Translations under genes and position numbers: made by a program
Assembly: GCF_003012815.1 (NCBI RefSeq)
Contig: NZ_PXYJ01000001.1
Span: 186,001 to 250,000, forward strand
DNA length: 64,000 bases
Source of the DNA: Allosphingosinicella vermicomposti
GTDB taxonomy: Bacteria; Pseudomonadota; Alphaproteobacteria; Sphingomonadales; Sphingomonadaceae
Reading direction: 5' to 3'
Part shown: positions 1-8,708 of the stretch, piece after piece
Layout: every line of letters begins with the position of its first letter
Position numbering within the stretch: the first letter of the stretch is position 1
The notes under the pieces: generated by a model
Told to the model about the DNA's origin: nothing
The model's input: only the letters and a program-made list of their open reading frames with translations
Database searches by the model: none

Positions 1-864
1 CACGGCAAGCGTAAGGCCACGGCTGTGAACGCCTGCGGCGGACAACTCGCCCATTCCGGTAACAACCCGGCCCGCGACGGGAAGGCGATAGGCCGGCTGG
101 CCGGGGCGCGGGCGCTTCCCGGCAGGCTGCAATGCGGGTCCGGCAAGGCGGGCGAGGCTGGCGGAAGCCTGCTGCTCCCGGCGGGTCGTTTCGGCAGCTG
201 AGAGAAGCCCGAAGGCCTGCTCATTCCGGGCCAAAGCGCGCGTCGTTTCGCGGAAGGCGGCCCCCGACAAAGCGGTGCCGCGGGCCTCTTCCTGCGCCTC
301 AAGCGCGGCAAGCGACGTCAGCCGCGCCTGTAGATCCCTGCGCGCTTCCCTCCCGTCCGCGACGGCGCGCCCGGCAGCTTCGCTCAGCCACCTGCCTTCG
401 GCGACATCGGCGCGCAGACTGGCGGTTTTGGCACGAACGGCGGGGAGCGCGGCATGCAGCGCGGCGCGGGCGCGGACCATGTCGCGGAGCGATCCCGGCG
501 CGGCCAGAGCAAGGGCAGGCGGGCGGCGGGCGAGAGTGGCGAGCGCACCGGTCAGCCGTGCCGCCGGCCTCGATTCCCGGGCCAGACGTGCATGCAGCTG
601 ACCTTGCAGGGCGCGAACCTCCCGCGCGCGTTCCTCCGCCGCCGTGATCCGCGCCTCCGCCGCTTCGATACGGGCAAGAAGCGCCGCGCCTTCGGCCCGG
701 CGGCGTACCGCCTGGTCGCGGGCCACGCGCGCTGCCCCCTCCAGCTTCGCCGCGCGGGCAGCGGCCTCTGCCGCCTCTCTCCGCGCCTCTTCAACGCCGG
801 GCGCGGCAACAGCGACGCCGATCGGCAGTGCGAAGGCAATGGCGAAGGCGAGGCGGAGTGTCAC
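1..864 (-). CDS. EnvC-like murein hydrolase activator / M23 family protein (3' part outside window)
   Basis: 288 codons are visible and the gene runs off the left edge. It starts with GTG at 864, four bases after the rlmH stop, with a purine-rich AAGG just upstream. Residues 1-21 look like a signal peptide ending in AVA-A. A long Ala/Arg/Glu-rich stretch follows, probably coiled coil and built like the N-terminus of EnvC-type proteins. At about residues 260-288 the pattern RLPVAGRVVTGMGE opens the usual M23 (LytM) fold. EnvC-family proteins activate periplasmic amidases or cut peptidoglycan during cell separation. The catalytic or degenerate state of the M23 site cannot be judged because that part is missing. 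The position after rlmH fits the common alphaproteobacterial order nadD-rsfS-rlmH-envC. Confidence 0.8.
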   Translation of the reverse strand, partial: MTLRLAFAIAFALPIGVAVAAPGVEEARREAAEAAARAAKLEGAARVARDQAVRRRAEGAALLARIEAAEARITAAEERAREVRALQGQLHARLARESRPAARLTGALATLARRPPALALAAPGSLRDMVRARAALHAALPAVRAKTASLRADVAEGRWLSEAAGRAVADGREARRDLQARLTSLAALEAQEEARGTALSGAAFRETTRALARNEQAFGLLSAAETTRREQQASASLARLAGPALQPAGKRPRPGQPAYRLPVAGRVVTGMGELSAAGVHSRGLTLAV

Positions 865-868
865 GCCT

Positions 869-1291
869 TTACCCTTCGCGATGATAGGGGTGGTTCGCAA
901 GAATGCTCGTCGCCCGCCACAATTGTTCGGCAAGCATGGCGCGGGCAAGGAGGTGGGGCCAGGTCGCCTTGCCAAAAGCGATAAGAAGGTCGGCGTGCGC
1001 GCGATCCTCATCGCCGAACCCGTCCGCGCCGCCGATCAGGAAGCGTGCTTCGCGGCGGCCATTGTCCCGCCATTTTTCGAGGTGCCGGGCAAAGGCCATG
1101 GAGCCCAGCTGCTCACCCTTCTCGTCGAGCAGGACGGTGACGCTGTTGTCGCCCGGTGGTGGAACCTTGCCGCCGCTTTCGGGAAGCTCTGAGATTTTCG
1201 TCGGCCACGACACCCGCTTCAGATAGCGCTCGACCAGCTCGCCCTCAGGACTGCGGGCAATGCGGCCACGGGCGATGATATGGAGGAGCAT
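869..1291 (-). CDS. rlmH: 23S rRNA pseudouridine(1915)-N3-methyltransferase RlmH
   Basis: The 140-residue protein has the usual length of the small SPOUT methyltransferase RlmH, which methylates pseudouridine 1915 in helix 69 of 23S rRNA on assembled 70S ribosomes. The family signature is visible: LDEKG at residues 55-59, and FLIGGADG at 84-91, which forms the S-adenosylmethionine-binding trefoil knot. It lies downstream of rsfS, and the EnvC-like gene starts four bases after it, so the set is probably one transcription unit on the minus strand. A palindromic repeat lies between rsfS and rlmH. Confidence 0.95.
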   Translation of the reverse strand: MLLHIIARGRIARSPEGELVERYLKRVSWPTKISELPESGGKVPPPGDNSVTVLLDEKGEQLGSMAFARHLEKWRDNGRREARFLIGGADGFGDEDRAHADLLIAFGKATWPHLLARAMLAEQLWRATSILANHPYHREG

Positions 1292-1300
1292 ATCTTTTAA

Positions 1301-1409
1301 GCCCCTCCCCTCGATGGGGAGGGGTTGGGGAGGGGTGATGCTGGGGCTAGGCTCGGTGCGGGCGGAGAGATCACCCCCACCCGGCCTCCCCCATCAAGGG
1401 GGAGGGGTG
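1301..1409. repeat. Intergenic palindromic repeat, family F (copy 1)
   Basis: Two arms of the type CCCCTCCCCTCGATGGGG and CCCCCATCAAGGGGGAGGGG, with shared GGTGATG/CACCC flanks, form a long imperfect inverted repeat between rsfS and rlmH. A second, larger copy lies at 57663-57803, and a single-arm fragment near 31891-31920. No coding capacity was seen. Confidence 0.7.
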
Positions 1410-1418
1410 TAGGGTAAG

Positions 1419-1817
1419 TCACGCCTCGGCGGGCACCGATGCCTGCGCACTCTCCTCGAACGCCCACATCCGCTCCAGATTGTAGAAGGTGCGCACTTCG
1501 GGGCGGAAGAGGTGGACGATCACGTCGTCGGCATCGATCAGCACCCAGTCTGCGATCGGAAGGCCCTCGATCCGCACGTTGCGGCCGAGTTCGCGCTTGA
1601 TGCGCTCCTGCAGCTTCTGCGCCATGGACGCGACCTGGCGCGTCGAGCGGCCGCTCGCGACGACCATATAATCGGCGATGCTGGACTTGCCGGAGAGGGG
1701 GATGGAAACCACTTCGACGGCCTGATCGTCGTCGAGGGAGCTCAGCACGAGATCGTGCAGCTTTTCCACTTGGTCTTTGCCGCCGTCGGTTGACGGGGCG
1801 GGGGAAGGGTCGGGCAA
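1419..1817 (-). CDS. rsfS: Ribosomal silencing factor RsfS (Iojap family)
   Basis: The 132-residue protein matches the RsfS/Iojap family, which binds ribosomal protein uL14 and blocks joining of the subunits when nutrients are limiting. The conserved core is easy to follow: the central SSIADYMVVASGRSTRQV segment, then IEGLPIADWVLIDADDVIVHLF, which holds the family's conserved W and D residues. The first 12 residues are a Pro/Ser-rich unconserved tail. It sits nine bases downstream of nadD, a pairing common in bacteria, and is followed by rlmH. Confidence 0.95.
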   Translation of the reverse strand: MPDPSPAPSTDGGKDQVEKLHDLVLSSLDDDQAVEVVSIPLSGKSSIADYMVVASGRSTRQVASMAQKLQERIKRELGRNVRIEGLPIADWVLIDADDVIVHLFRPEVRTFYNLERMWAFEESAQASVPAEA

Positions 1818-1826
1818 ATTGCCTCC

Positions 1827-2468
1827 TTATTTCAATTGCCTGCGCGTCACGCCGTCACGCAGGGCTTTGGTTTGGAACGTTCCGGGGAACTTTTGGTGCC
1901 AGCCGGGGCTCGCGGCGCGCAGGGCCGTTGCAGATGTCGGATCGAGCGGCAGATCAAGCAGCACGAGAGCCGGCAGTCTCCACTTCGTCCAGTGCCGAGC
2001 CTGGCCTGCGGGCCGGACGAAGCGCCGCATCCAGCCCATCGCGCGTGCCGCATGGGCATCCCCCTTATATCCGGGACGCGCGAGGACCGCAATCGGCACC
2101 GTTCTGGCGATTTCCCGCCAATCCTTCCACCGGTGAAATTGCGCGAGATTGTCCGCGCCCATCAGCCAGACGAACTGCCTTTCGGGAAAGCGGCGGCGAA
2201 GCGCCTTCAGCGTATCCACCGTATAGCGTGTGCCGAGCTGCCGCTCGATCGCAGTGACCCGGATGGGGAGTCCGCGCGCGGCGGCACGGGCGGACGCGAA
2301 GCGGGCAGGGAGCGGCGCCATGCCCTCATCCGGCTTTAACGGATTGCCGGGGGATACCAGCCACCAGATTTCGTCCAGCCCCAGAGCCTCAAGTGCCTGG
2401 CGGCTGATCTTGCGGTGCCCGCGATGGGCCGGATTGAAGGAGCCGCCGAGGAGGCCGGTGAGGGTCAT
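1827..2468 (-). CDS. nadD: Nicotinate-nucleotide adenylyltransferase NadD
   Basis: This enzyme adenylates nicotinate mononucleotide to deamido-NAD in NAD synthesis. The 213-residue protein opens with MTLTGLLGGSFNPAHRGH, the nucleotidyltransferase signature whose HxGH motif is H15-H18 here. Near the C-terminus TSATALR corresponds to the family's ISSTxxR phosphate-binding motif. The same frame stays open upstream to 3965, but that part runs antisense to the DUF3667 gene and through a broken transporter gene. The start was therefore set at the ATG at 2468, just before the conserved motif. The gene is followed closely by rsfS. Confidence 0.93.
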   Translation of the reverse strand: MTLTGLLGGSFNPAHRGHRKISRQALEALGLDEIWWLVSPGNPLKPDEGMAPLPARFASARAAARGLPIRVTAIERQLGTRYTVDTLKALRRRFPERQFVWLMGADNLAQFHRWKDWREIARTVPIAVLARPGYKGDAHAARAMGWMRRFVRPAGQARHWTKWRLPALVLLDLPLDPTSATALRAASPGWHQKFPGTFQTKALRDGVTRRQLK

Positions 2469-2555
2469 GAGGCGGCGATAGCACGGCGTCGGCACGATGC
2501 GAACGGGCCTCGACGCTGCCTGGCCGCTGCGGCATGATGTGAGGAAACAAACGGG

Positions 2556-3599
2556 GTGAATATGGGCGGCGAAGGCATCGAAGCGATGGGGGATCTCGCG
2601 ACCGGCGGCATGATCGCGCGGGCGGTGGAGCTGAAAGCGGGCGAGGCACCGCACGGCCATGGCGGGAATTGCCTTAATTGCGGAACGGCGCTGGTTGGCG
2701 ATTATTGCCATGCCTGCGGTCAGTCGGGCCATGTACACCGCTCGCTCATGGCGTGGTGGCACGATCTCGCCCATGGCATTCTTCACCTTGACGGGAAGAT
2801 ATGGAGAACCCTTCCGCTGCTCGCCTGGCGGCCGGGTGAACTGACGCGGCGCTATGTCGAGGGCGAGCGGGCCAAATTCGTGTCGCCCATGGCGCTGTTC
2901 CTTTTCTCCGCTTTCCTGATGTTCATCACCTTCAGTACGATCGGCGGGCCGATCGCCACCGATTTCAATCGTCCCGATATGGCGCAGGTGGAGGCGGAGC
3001 GATCGCGGGCCGATGCGCAGGTCAAAACTTTGGAGGAGCAGCGCGCCGCAGCCGAAGCGCGGGGTGAAGATACGCGAGAGCTCCGGCAGGATATCGCCGA
3101 CGCAAAGCGCGAAGCGGCAGCTCTCAAAATCGCAACCGGCGATCCCGAAACCCTCCAATTTCAGGGCGGCAGTTGGTTGCGGCACGCATTCGAAAAGGCG
3201 CGCGCCAATCCGGACCTCGTCCTCTACAAGCTTCAGAACAACGCCTATAAATTTTCCTGGGCGCTCATTCCGCTGTCGGTGCCCTTCGTCGCGCTCTTGT
3301 TTCTGTTCCGGGGGCGGCGGCACCGCATGTACGACCACACGGTCTTCGTCACCTATTCGATCGCCTTCATGACGCTTGGAACGGTCATCCTGTCGCTGCT
3401 GCGCGTCGCGGGTTTGGCAAGCGAATGGATCGGGGCGGCAATCGCCTTCGTCCCGCCCCTTCACATGTACCGGCAGTTGAAGGGAGCCTATGGCCTTTCC
3501 CGCTTCGGCGCCTCGTGGCGGACGGTAGCCCTTACCATCTTCGCCCTCCTCGTCTTTTCGGTGTTCTTCGCTTTGATCGGCGTGATGGGAGCGATGTAG
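2556..3599 (+). CDS. DUF3667 family membrane protein with N-terminal zinc ribbon
   Basis: The 347-residue protein has CxxC at residues 39-42 and CxxCGQ at 51-56, a small zinc-ribbon pattern typical of DUF3667 proteins. A conserved stretch follows around residues 70-110 (HDLAHGILHLDGK, RYVEGERAKFVSPM). About five hydrophobic segments are seen: one at about 105-125 and four in the C-terminal third. Between the first and second lies a Glu/Ala/Arg-rich segment (about 145-190) that is probably a coiled coil. GTG at 2556 was preferred because AGGA lies about ten bases upstream; ATG at 2562 is the alternative. The molecular function of the family is not known to me. It stands alone on the plus strand. 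Confidence 0.8.
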   Translation: MNMGGEGIEAMGDLATGGMIARAVELKAGEAPHGHGGNCLNCGTALVGDYCHACGQSGHVHRSLMAWWHDLAHGILHLDGKIWRTLPLLAWRPGELTRRYVEGERAKFVSPMALFLFSAFLMFITFSTIGGPIATDFNRPDMAQVEAERSRADAQVKTLEEQRAAAEARGEDTRELRQDIADAKREAAALKIATGDPETLQFQGGSWLRHAFEKARANPDLVLYKLQNNAYKFSWALIPLSVPFVALLFLFRGRRHRMYDHTVFVTYSIAFMTLGTVILSLLRVAGLASEWIGAAIAFVPPLHMYRQLKGAYGLSRFGASWRTVALTIFALLVFSVFFALIGVMGAM

Positions 3600-3600
3600 G

Positions 3601-3962
3601 TCAGGCCTTTTCAACAGAGACATTGCGCCCCCGACGGCGATAAGAGCGGCGCCGGACAGCCGCTCGCGCCAGGCGGCGAGACGATCGGATGCCATGACCC
3701 TTCCGCCGCGGGCCGCGATGGCGGCGTAGATTGGCAGGACGATGATGTCGATCACGATGCCGGTGACTCCGACGCCATCAGCACCGCGCCGAGGCCCGCT
3801 GCGGACAGGATGAAATAAACGAGATTGCCTGCCTGCGTGCCGAGAATGACGCCGAAGCCTGCCCGGAACTCGTGCGCGATCGCCTGACCGCAGAACAGGA
3901 GCGGGGCCGGCCCGGGCGTCACCGCGACCAAGGCCGAGATGGGTCATCCCTAGTTCGAGCTT
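3601..3962 (-). pseudogene. Broken LysE/RhtB-type amino-acid exporter gene
   Basis: Two pieces of a LysE-family transporter are recognisable in different frames. The first contains AVTPGPAPLLFCGQAIAHE followed by a Gly/Ala-rich helix ending GLGAVLMAS, which is the family's N-terminal signature region. The second begins near GIVIDIIVLPIYAAIAARGG and continues to RLSGAALIAVGGA, which matches the C-terminal end. Intact members are about 205 residues. Here roughly 85-90 middle residues are missing, the two pieces need a frame change, and a TGA lies just upstream of the first piece in its own frame. It is therefore a decayed remnant with a deletion and at least one frameshift. The exact boundaries are approximate. 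Confidence 0.72.
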
Positions 3963-4032
3963 CATCGCCGCCCTCTCTCCCTCAGATCATCCAGCTTTCG
4001 CTGGAATGTGAAGGACAGGAAGGGCGAAGATT

Positions 4033-4926
4033 TCACTCGACAGCGGCGACTTCCTCCGGTGCGTGGAGGCGGAGGCGATTGACGCGGCGGGTATCGCTGT
4101 CTGTAATTTCCAGCTTCCACCCGCTAGGATGCTCCACGATCTCGCCCGCTTGGGGAACGTGTCCCGCGAGCACGAAAGCGAGGCCGCCGAGCGTATCCAC
4201 ATCCTCCTCGACGACGGCAAGGCGTGCATCGACAGTCTCGGCTATCTCTTCCAATTCGGTGCGCGCGTCGGCGTCCCAGATGCCGTCTTCGAGGGGCACG
4301 AGCATGCCTTCCGGAGTCTCGTCATGCTCGTCTTCGATCTCGCCGACGATTTCCTCCACGACATCCTCGATGGTGACGAGCCCTTCGGTGCCGCCAAATT
4401 CGTCGACGACAATGGCAAGGTGGACGCGCTCGCTCCGCATGCGGGCGAGCAGGTCGAGGACGCCCATGGATTCCGGCACGAAAAGAGGGGTGCGGATGAA
4501 CGCCGCGATATCCTGTGGCGGCGTCGCGCCCTCGACCTTCAGCGCGAACACGTCCTTGATATGGACCATGCCGACAACATGATCGAGGCTGTCCTTGTAT
4601 ACGGGTAGGCGGCTGTGTCCCGCGTCCGCGAAGGCCGCGACGAGCTCGTCGAACGTCGCGGATGCTGGAACGGCAATGATGTCGCCGCGCGGCACCGCGA
4701 TATCGGACACCGTGCTTTCGCCGAAATGCAGGAGGTTGAGGAGCATCTGCCGCTCCACCGGCGTCAGGTCGCCGACAGCCGGAACTTCACCCGCGTGGCT
4801 CTGGATCGCTTCTTCGATCTGGTCGCGAAGCGTTGATTCGCCGTCATCGCCGAACAGGAAGTGCCGGAGCCCCCCCCAGAATGTACGCCCGCCATCGCGG
4901 GCGGTGCTACTGGAATCTTCGTCCAT
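4033..4926 (-). CDS. CorC/HlyC-type hemolysin-family protein with CBS pair (YbeX-like)
   Basis: The 297-residue soluble protein has a CBS-domain pair at about residues 70-190 (MVPRGDI-like VPRGDIIAV, HSRLPVYKDSLDHVVGMVHIKDV, then IVVDEFGGTEGLVTIEDVVEEIVGEI). A CorC_HlyC transporter-associated domain follows at about 210-290. The DEFGGTxGLVTxEDxxEEIVGEI run is diagnostic. It lacks the DUF21 membrane domain, as do YbeX/CorC proteins, which are tied to magnesium homeostasis and ribosome maturation. It starts five bases after ybeY and closes the order miaB-phoH-ybeY-ybeX, which is widely conserved. Confidence 0.92.
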   Translation of the reverse strand: MDEDSSSTARDGGRTFWGGLRHFLFGDDGESTLRDQIEEAIQSHAGEVPAVGDLTPVERQMLLNLLHFGESTVSDIAVPRGDIIAVPASATFDELVAAFADAGHSRLPVYKDSLDHVVGMVHIKDVFALKVEGATPPQDIAAFIRTPLFVPESMGVLDLLARMRSERVHLAIVVDEFGGTEGLVTIEDVVEEIVGEIEDEHDETPEGMLVPLEDGIWDADARTELEEIAETVDARLAVVEEDVDTLGGLAFVLAGHVPQAGEIVEHPSGWKLEITDSDTRRVNRLRLHAPEEVAAVE

Positions 4927-4931
4927 CTCTT

Positions 4932-5447
4932 TTAAGATTGCACCTCTTCAACATGATAAGGGTCGGCGATGCCGATGGCGGAAAGGGCCGCGCGTTCGAT
5001 CGCCTCCATCTCCTCCGCCGCGTCATCCTCCATATGATCGTAGCCGAGCAGATGGAGCGTGCCGTGGACGATAAGATGGGCGGCATGCGTCTCGACCGCA
5101 ACGCCTTTCTCTTCCGCTTCGGCGACACAGACGCCATGCGCCAGCGCAACGTCGCCAAGAAGTATCTCGCCGCCATCCGCTTTCACCAGCGATTCGAGCA
5201 ATTCGGCTTCGAACATCGGGAAGGAAAGGACGTTGGTCGGCTTGTCCTTGCCGCGATAGGCGGCGTTCAGCACCTGCACGTCGCGATCATGGGTGAACTT
5301 CACAGAGATTTCGACCGAGAGGGCGCTATCGATGAGGCAAGGCCAGGCGCTGTGCCGGATTGCGGCTTCCACCGCCCGGTCGGCAAGCGCGGACCAGTCG
5401 ATGCGACTGTCCCAATCCTGACCCGTGTCGGATTCGACGACAATCAT
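4932..5447 (-). CDS. ybeY: Endoribonuclease YbeY
   Basis: YbeY is the zinc-dependent RNase needed for 16S rRNA 3'-end maturation and late 70S quality control. The 171-residue protein carries the zinc site HGTLHLLGYDH with ligands H128, H132 and H138, plus the family's TNVLSFP at 71-77. The frame stays open further upstream, but that part is translated repeat sequence at 5461-5528. The ATG at 5447, giving MIVVESD, was therefore chosen. It lies between phoH and corC-like on the minus strand. Confidence 0.93.
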   Translation of the reverse strand: MIVVESDTGQDWDSRIDWSALADRAVEAAIRHSAWPCLIDSALSVEISVKFTHDRDVQVLNAAYRGKDKPTNVLSFPMFEAELLESLVKADGGEILLGDVALAHGVCVAEAEEKGVAVETHAAHLIVHGTLHLLGYDHMEDDAAEEMEAIERAALSAIGIADPYHVEEVQS

Positions 5448-5460
5448 GCAGCCCACCTTG

Positions 5461-5528
5461 CCGTTCGCTTCGAGCGAAGTCCAGAAGCGCCCGCGCCAAC
5501 GCTTCTCGACTTCGCTCGAAGCGAACGG
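5461..5528. repeat. Intergenic palindromic repeat, family E (copy 1)
   Basis: A near-perfect inverted repeat begins CCGTTCGCTTCGAGCGAAGT and ends CTTCGCTCGAAGCGAACGG. It fills the gap between phoH and ybeY. Copy 2 is at 38067-38139, and longer relatives lie at 60795-60946 and 62087-62187. Confidence 0.85.
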
Positions 5529-5544
5529 GAGGGGCGGGGAGACT

Positions 5545-6534
5545 TCAAGCGATCGGCCCCTCATAAGCCTCGACGATCCGGCCGACGAGCGGATGCCGGA
5601 CGACGTCGCCTGCGGTGAAGCGCACCGTGGCGATCTTCTCGACGCCCTCCAATTTCTCGACCGCGTCGGCGAGGCCGGACATTCCGGGATTGGGAAGATC
5701 GACCTGCAACGGATCGCCGCACACGACCATGCGGCTGCGCATGCCGAAGCGGGTCAGGAACATCTTCATCTGCTGCGGCGTGGTATTCTGCGCTTCGTCG
5801 AGGATGATGAAAGCATCGGAAAGCGTGCGGCCGCGCATGAAGGCGATGGGCGCGATTTCGATCTCGCCGGACGCAATGCGGCGCTCAACCTGCTCGGCGG
5901 GGAGCATGTCGTAAAGCGCGTCGTAAAGCGGGCGGAGATAGGGATCGACCTTCTCCTTCATGTCGCCGGGGAGGAAGCCCAGCCGCTCGCCCGCTTCCAC
6001 TGCGGGGCGGGAGAGAATGAGGCGGTCGACCGATCCGCCGATCAATTGCTGCACCGCCTGCGCAACGGCGAGATAGGTCTTGCCGGTGCCCGCCGGGCCA
6101 AGAGCGAAGATGAGATCGTCGCGGCCCAAAGCCTCCATATAGAGGGCTTGCGTGTGGGAGCGGGGAACGATCGTCTTCTTCCGCGTCCGGATCATCACCT
6201 TGGGCGGTTCGGATACGTCGGAAACGATGCCTTCCAGCACGGGCTGGCCCGACATGGCGATGACGGCGCTCACCGCTTCGGCGTCGATATCCTGGCCATC
6301 ATCAAGGCGGTTGTAGAGCCCCTGCAACACGTCGCGGGCGCGGGTGGCAGCTTCGGGTTCGCCCTCCACCTGCACCCGATTGCCGCGCGCGGCGATATAG
6401 ACGCCCAATTTATCCTCGATCGCGACGAGATTGCGGTCGAACTCGCCGAACAGGGGGCCAAGCAGATGCGGCTCCGCAAACTCGATCTCAAGGCGCGCGC
6501 GGGGCGTTGCGGGATCGAGCTTCTTTTGCGGCAT
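5545..6534 (-). CDS. PhoH family ATPase/helicase-like protein
   Basis: The 329-residue protein has a Walker A motif GPAGTGKT at 146-153. The Walker B region FIILDEAQNTT is followed by the PhoH signature MKMFLTRFG and VVCGDPLQVDLP. An N-terminal KH-like nucleic-acid-binding region precedes the ATPase. The family is an ATPase linked to RNA metabolism, and its genes usually sit between miaB and ybeY as here. Its ATG overlaps the miaB stop (TGATG), which suggests translational coupling. Confidence 0.93.
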   Translation of the reverse strand: MPQKKLDPATPRARLEIEFAEPHLLGPLFGEFDRNLVAIEDKLGVYIAARGNRVQVEGEPEAATRARDVLQGLYNRLDDGQDIDAEAVSAVIAMSGQPVLEGIVSDVSEPPKVMIRTRKKTIVPRSHTQALYMEALGRDDLIFALGPAGTGKTYLAVAQAVQQLIGGSVDRLILSRPAVEAGERLGFLPGDMKEKVDPYLRPLYDALYDMLPAEQVERRIASGEIEIAPIAFMRGRTLSDAFIILDEAQNTTPQQMKMFLTRFGMRSRMVVCGDPLQVDLPNPGMSGLADAVEKLEGVEKIATVRFTAGDVVRHPLVGRIVEAYEGPIA

Positions 6535-7862
6535 CAGGCGGCTTTCTCCATAAGTTCGGCGCCCGCGAGGCTGTTCGGCCCGGCGGACAGGATTTCCACA
6601 TCCACGATTTCGCCGATTTTTGCGACAGTTTCGAGATGGATGGACTGAAGCCAGGGCGACTTGCCGATGAGCTGGCCGGGCTTCTTACCCTGCCGCTCGA
6701 GCAGCACCTGCGTGTGCTTGCCGACGGTCGCCTGGTTGAAGGCGAGCTGACCGACGTTGATCAGGGCTTGGAGGCGCTGCAACCGTTCGTCCATCACCTC
6801 TGCGGCCACCTGATTCTCCATATCCGCCGCCGGGGTTCCGGGGCGCGGGGAATATTTGAACGAGTAAGCCTGCGCATAGTTCACCGCCGAAACAAGCTTC
6901 AGCGTATCTTCAAACTCCGCTTCGGTCTCACCGGGGAAGCCGACGATGAAGTCACCCGATAGAGCGATGTCCGGCCGTACCGCGCGAACGCGGTCGAGAA
7001 TCGCAAGATAGCTCCGCGTCGTGTGGCTGCGGTTCATGGCTTTGAGGATGCGGTCATTCCCAGACTGAACCGGGAGATGCAGATAAGGCATCAGCTTTTC
7101 GACATCGCCGTGGGCCTGGATCAGCCCCTCGGTCATGTCATTGGGATGACTGGTCGTGTAACGGATGCGAGCAAGACCGGGTAGCGCATCCAATGCGCGG
7201 ATCAGGCCGTCAAAGCCTTGGTGGCGGCCCTTGTCATCTTCACCTTCCCAGGCATTCACATTTTGGCCGAGCAGGGTGATTTCGCGCGCGCCGCCGTCGA
7301 TCAGCGCCTTGGCCTCATCGACAATCGCCGTCCAGTCCCGTGAAACTTCCGCGCCCCGGGTGTAGGGTACGACGCAATAAGTGCAGAATTTGTCGCAGCC
7401 TTCCTGAACGGTGAGAAACGCACTGGGTGCCTGCTTCCGACGGGCGGGAAGGGCACCGAACTTTGATTCGATCGGCATGTCCGTGTCGAGCGCGCGCTTG
7501 CCGGTTTTGGCTTCATTGAGGAGATCGGGCAGGCGGTGATAAGCTTGCGGGCCGACGACGATGTCGACGCTCGGCGCGCGGCGAGGGATTTCGGCGCCCT
7601 CAGCCTGGGCGACGCAGCCTGCCACTGCGATCATCGGGCGCGATCCGTCCTCGCGCTTCAGGCGACCGATGTCCGAATAGACCTTTTCCGCCGCCTTTTC
7701 GCGGATGTGGCATGTGTTTAGGACGACGAGATCCGCCTCGACGCCGTCCACTGCGGCGGTCATGCCCTGGGCTTCCAGCAACTCCGTCATACGGGCGCCG
7801 TCATACATATTCATCTGGCAGCCGAAGCTTTTGACGTGGAAGGTCTTTGGATCGCGGTTCAT
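6534..7862 (-). CDS. miaB: tRNA-2-methylthio-N6-isopentenyladenosine synthase MiaB
   Basis: The 442-residue radical-SAM methylthiotransferase modifies A37 of tRNAs reading UNN codons. Three features place it: the N-terminal domain beginning KSFGCQMN, which holds the first cysteine of the auxiliary cluster, the radical-SAM motif [15 protein letters not shown], and a C-terminal TRAM-like RNA-binding segment. Length is normal for MiaB. It starts eight bases after the plsC-like gene and is joined to phoH by a TGATG overlap. Confidence 0.95.
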   Translation of the reverse strand: MNRDPKTFHVKSFGCQMNMYDGARMTELLEAQGMTAAVDGVEADLVVLNTCHIREKAAEKVYSDIGRLKREDGSRPMIAVAGCVAQAEGAEIPRRAPSVDIVVGPQAYHRLPDLLNEAKTGKRALDTDMPIESKFGALPARRKQAPSAFLTVQEGCDKFCTYCVVPYTRGAEVSRDWTAIVDEAKALIDGGAREITLLGQNVNAWEGEDDKGRHQGFDGLIRALDALPGLARIRYTTSHPNDMTEGLIQAHGDVEKLMPYLHLPVQSGNDRILKAMNRSHTTRSYLAILDRVRAVRPDIALSGDFIVGFPGETEAEFEDTLKLVSAVNYAQAYSFKYSPRPGTPAADMENQVAAEVMDERLQRLQALINVGQLAFNQATVGKHTQVLLERQGKKPGQLIGKSPWLQSIHLETVAKIGEIVDVEILSAGPNSLAGAELMEKAA

Positions 7863-7870
7863 GAGCCAGC

Positions 7871-8608
7871 CTATAGGCGATCACGCGGCGCTTCGGAAGC
7901 ATCGAGCGCCGCGACGATTTCCTCGCGCGCCTGGGTGGCGAGTGTCTTGCGGTCACCCGCTTCATGCGGATCGACGGGTTCGAGGAAGCGGACGATGACC
8001 GGCAGGCCGCCTTTGCGCGACAGCACGCGTTTCGCATTGGCGACCGCAGGCTCCTTGCCCACCCAGGCAATGTCATGTGCCGCCGCGCCATAATCGAGGG
8101 CGACCGGCTGAACGCGTAAGGCGGGCAGCGGCGGGAAAAGCGCGGAAAGCAGGCTGGCGCGAAAGGGCAATATCTCGTGGCCGCCCTCGGTCGTCCCCTC
8201 AGGAAAAAGCGCGACAGGCTGGCCGGTGGCGAGCGCGGCGCGAAGCTGGTCGGCCTGACCCTTCACGCCGTTCCGGTCGCTCCGCGCGACATAGATGGTA
8301 TTGTGAAGGCTCGCCAGCCAGCCGATGACCGGCCATTTCCGAACCTCATCTTTGGACACAAAGGACGCGCCGCTCGCGCTCGCGACGACGAGTATATCGA
8401 GCCAGCTCAAATGATTGGCGAGGAAGAGGACGTCGCGGCATAGCGGCTGCCCTTCAACGATCACCCGCGCTCCGGCACAACGGGCCGTCCAGCCGAGAAA
8501 CATGCGCGGCCAGGGCGAGAAGCGCCCGGTCAGCTTCCAGAGATAATGCAGCGGGAGGCAAGCCAGTAGGCCGATGACGATGGCCGCGATGCGAAAAGTC
8601 ATGCGCAT
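7871..8608 (-). CDS. 1-acyl-sn-glycerol-3-phosphate acyltransferase (PlsC-like)
   Basis: The 245-residue protein has a hydrophobic N-terminal anchor (about residues 3-25). It then carries the acyltransferase motifs NHLSWLD (the HX4D catalytic pair) and FPEGTT, which binds the glycerol phosphate. It would acylate lysophosphatidate to phosphatidate at the inner membrane. The frame extends to 8692, but that extension translates the repeat at 8621-8691, so the ATG at 8608 (or 8602) was taken. It lies between the fur-like gene and miaB. Confidence 0.88.
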   Translation of the reverse strand: MRMTFRIAAIVIGLLACLPLHYLWKLTGRFSPWPRMFLGWTARCAGARVIVEGQPLCRDVLFLANHLSWLDILVVASASGASFVSKDEVRKWPVIGWLASLHNTIYVARSDRNGVKGQADQLRAALATGQPVALFPEGTTEGGHEILPFRASLLSALFPPLPALRVQPVALDYGAAAHDIAWVGKEPAVANAKRVLSRKGGLPVIVRFLEPVDPHEAGDRKTLATQAREEIVAALDASEAPRDRL

Positions 8609-8620
8609 ACGGAAATCCTC

Positions 8621-8691
8621 GTGTTCCTGCGAAAGCGGGAACCCAGCAGCTCCAAAGGTTTTAACTGGGCTCCTGCCTTCGCAGGAGCACA
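8621..8691. repeat. Intergenic palindromic repeat, family B (copy 1)
   Basis: Inverted arms of the type TTCCTGCGAAAGCGGGAA and TCCTGCCTTCGCAGGA, with CCAG/CTGG inner flanks, lie between the fur-like gene and plsC-like. Copy 2 is at 54251-54320. Confidence 0.8.
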
Positions 8692-8708
8692 ACAGACGGG
8701 CACGCTCC

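Noticed and set aside
2469-3965. A 500-codon open extension upstream of nadD on the minus strand
   Set aside because: It runs antisense to the well-supported DUF3667 gene and through the broken exporter; only the last 213 codons (nadD) have family motifs.
8609-8692. N-terminal extension of the plsC-like protein
   Set aside because: The extra residues are translated family B repeat; the ATG at 8608 gives the normal start.
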